5,946 nt of DNA from NCBI GenBank assembly GCA_964575975.1, contig CAZNTU010000307.1:1-5946 (forward strand). Reading direction: 5' to 3'. The stretch's first letter is position 1; each line of letters starts with the position of its first letter. Below are positions 5,694 through 5,946 of this stretch, piece after piece. Origin of the DNA: G963674505 sp964575975. Lineage in GTDB: Bacteria > Desulfobacterota > Desulfobacteria > Desulfobacterales > SKZT01. Made by a program: the position numbers and the translations under genes. Below the pieces are notes generated by a model. The model was not told the DNA's origin, ran no database searches, and was given only the letters and a program-made list of their open reading frames with translations.

Positions 5694-5884
5694 TAGGAAA
5701 CAAACCCTCCAAAGCCACAGGCATTTCATCTGATTGGATCGGGTCGCTCGGACACAATGCTTGTTCTCTGTTATGACAGGAACTTTACGACGCGAATTGA
5801 ATTTTTCTCAATTGGAATTCGTCTCCATTGCCATGTCCAAAACCGACCCCGGACGGAAAAGTTTCGACTTGTGCAGTTGGGTCG
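5694..5884. other. Stretch without a recognisable gene
   Basis: Upstream of the TA promoter I see no gene with a ribosome site or family resemblance. A plus-strand frame from 5734 is open to 5934 but runs straight into the repeat at the end and has no start signal. A 6-base inverted repeat AATTGA-TCAATT (5795-5813) is the only local structure. It could be remnant or spacer DNA next to a repeat element. Confidence 0.35.
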
Positions 5885-5940
5885 CAATTCTCCCCCTTGA
5901 GTGTGTTAGGGTGCGGGGCCAATTCCCCCCTTGAGGGGGG
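5885..5940. repeat. Duplicated CAATTC/C-run/TTGAG unit with terminal C6-G6 hairpin
   Basis: CAATTCTCCCCCTTGAG (5885-5901) recurs as CAATTCCCCCCTTGAG (5920-5935), about 35 bases apart. The second copy forms a perfect hairpin, CCCCCC-TTGA-GGGGGG (5925-5940). The units look like the start of an intergenic repeat or palindromic element that continues past the window edge. No transposase is visible. Confidence 0.6.
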
Positions 5941-5946
5941 CTCAAT

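Overview
The window looks like a bacterial chromosome segment from a Gram-negative organism. It carries four consecutive plus-strand genes whose products all begin with Sec-type signal peptides (DUF3300, SYLF/Ysc84, DUF2950 and glycine-zipper proteins). Toxin-antitoxin (TA) type loci lie on both sides. Envelope-protein clusters of this kind, and a candidate sigma-54 promoter, would suit a deltaproteobacterium (Desulfobacterota) or a relative. That placement is inference from family distribution, not something the sequence proves.

Left flank (1-1160). A minus-strand gene running off the left edge starts near 117 and resembles the N-terminus of DUF433 antitoxin-like proteins. An AT-rich stretch with a candidate promoter lies upstream of it. 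At 270-540 I see no recognisable gene. A near-consensus sigma-70 promoter (541-569) drives a small AbrB/MazE-type antitoxin of the 'addiction module antidote' kind (595-825). Its expected Doc/Fic partner follows directly but is broken: 822-1160 still reads as Doc in part, with an early stop and a destroyed Fic motif. The antitoxin is therefore an orphan.

Centre (1161-4987). A leader of about 270 bases contains a good match to a sigma-54 -24/-12 element at 1235-1250. It is followed by DUF3300 (1432-2736), SYLF/Ysc84 (2790-3353), DUF2950 (3397-4374) and a glycine-zipper protein (4460-4987), all on one strand with gaps of 42 to 85 bases. This is probably one transcription unit making exported proteins that work at the envelope. 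Their exact roles are unknown.

Right flank (4988-5946). After a short interval with a 13-bp stem-loop and a tiny hydrophobic reading frame, a compact minus-strand TA operon appears. It has a Phd/YefM antitoxin (5356-5625) overlapping a RelE/ParE toxin (5072-5359) by four bases, with a clear promoter and overlapping inverted repeats upstream. The last 250 bases hold no credible gene but end in two copies of a CAATTC-C-run-TTGAG unit and a C6/G6 hairpin, which may be the edge of a repeat element.

Nothing here is demonstrably a new system. The most useful second looks are the sigma-54-like element, the decayed Doc beside an intact antitoxin, the conserved-but-unknown envelope gene set, and the terminal repeat.
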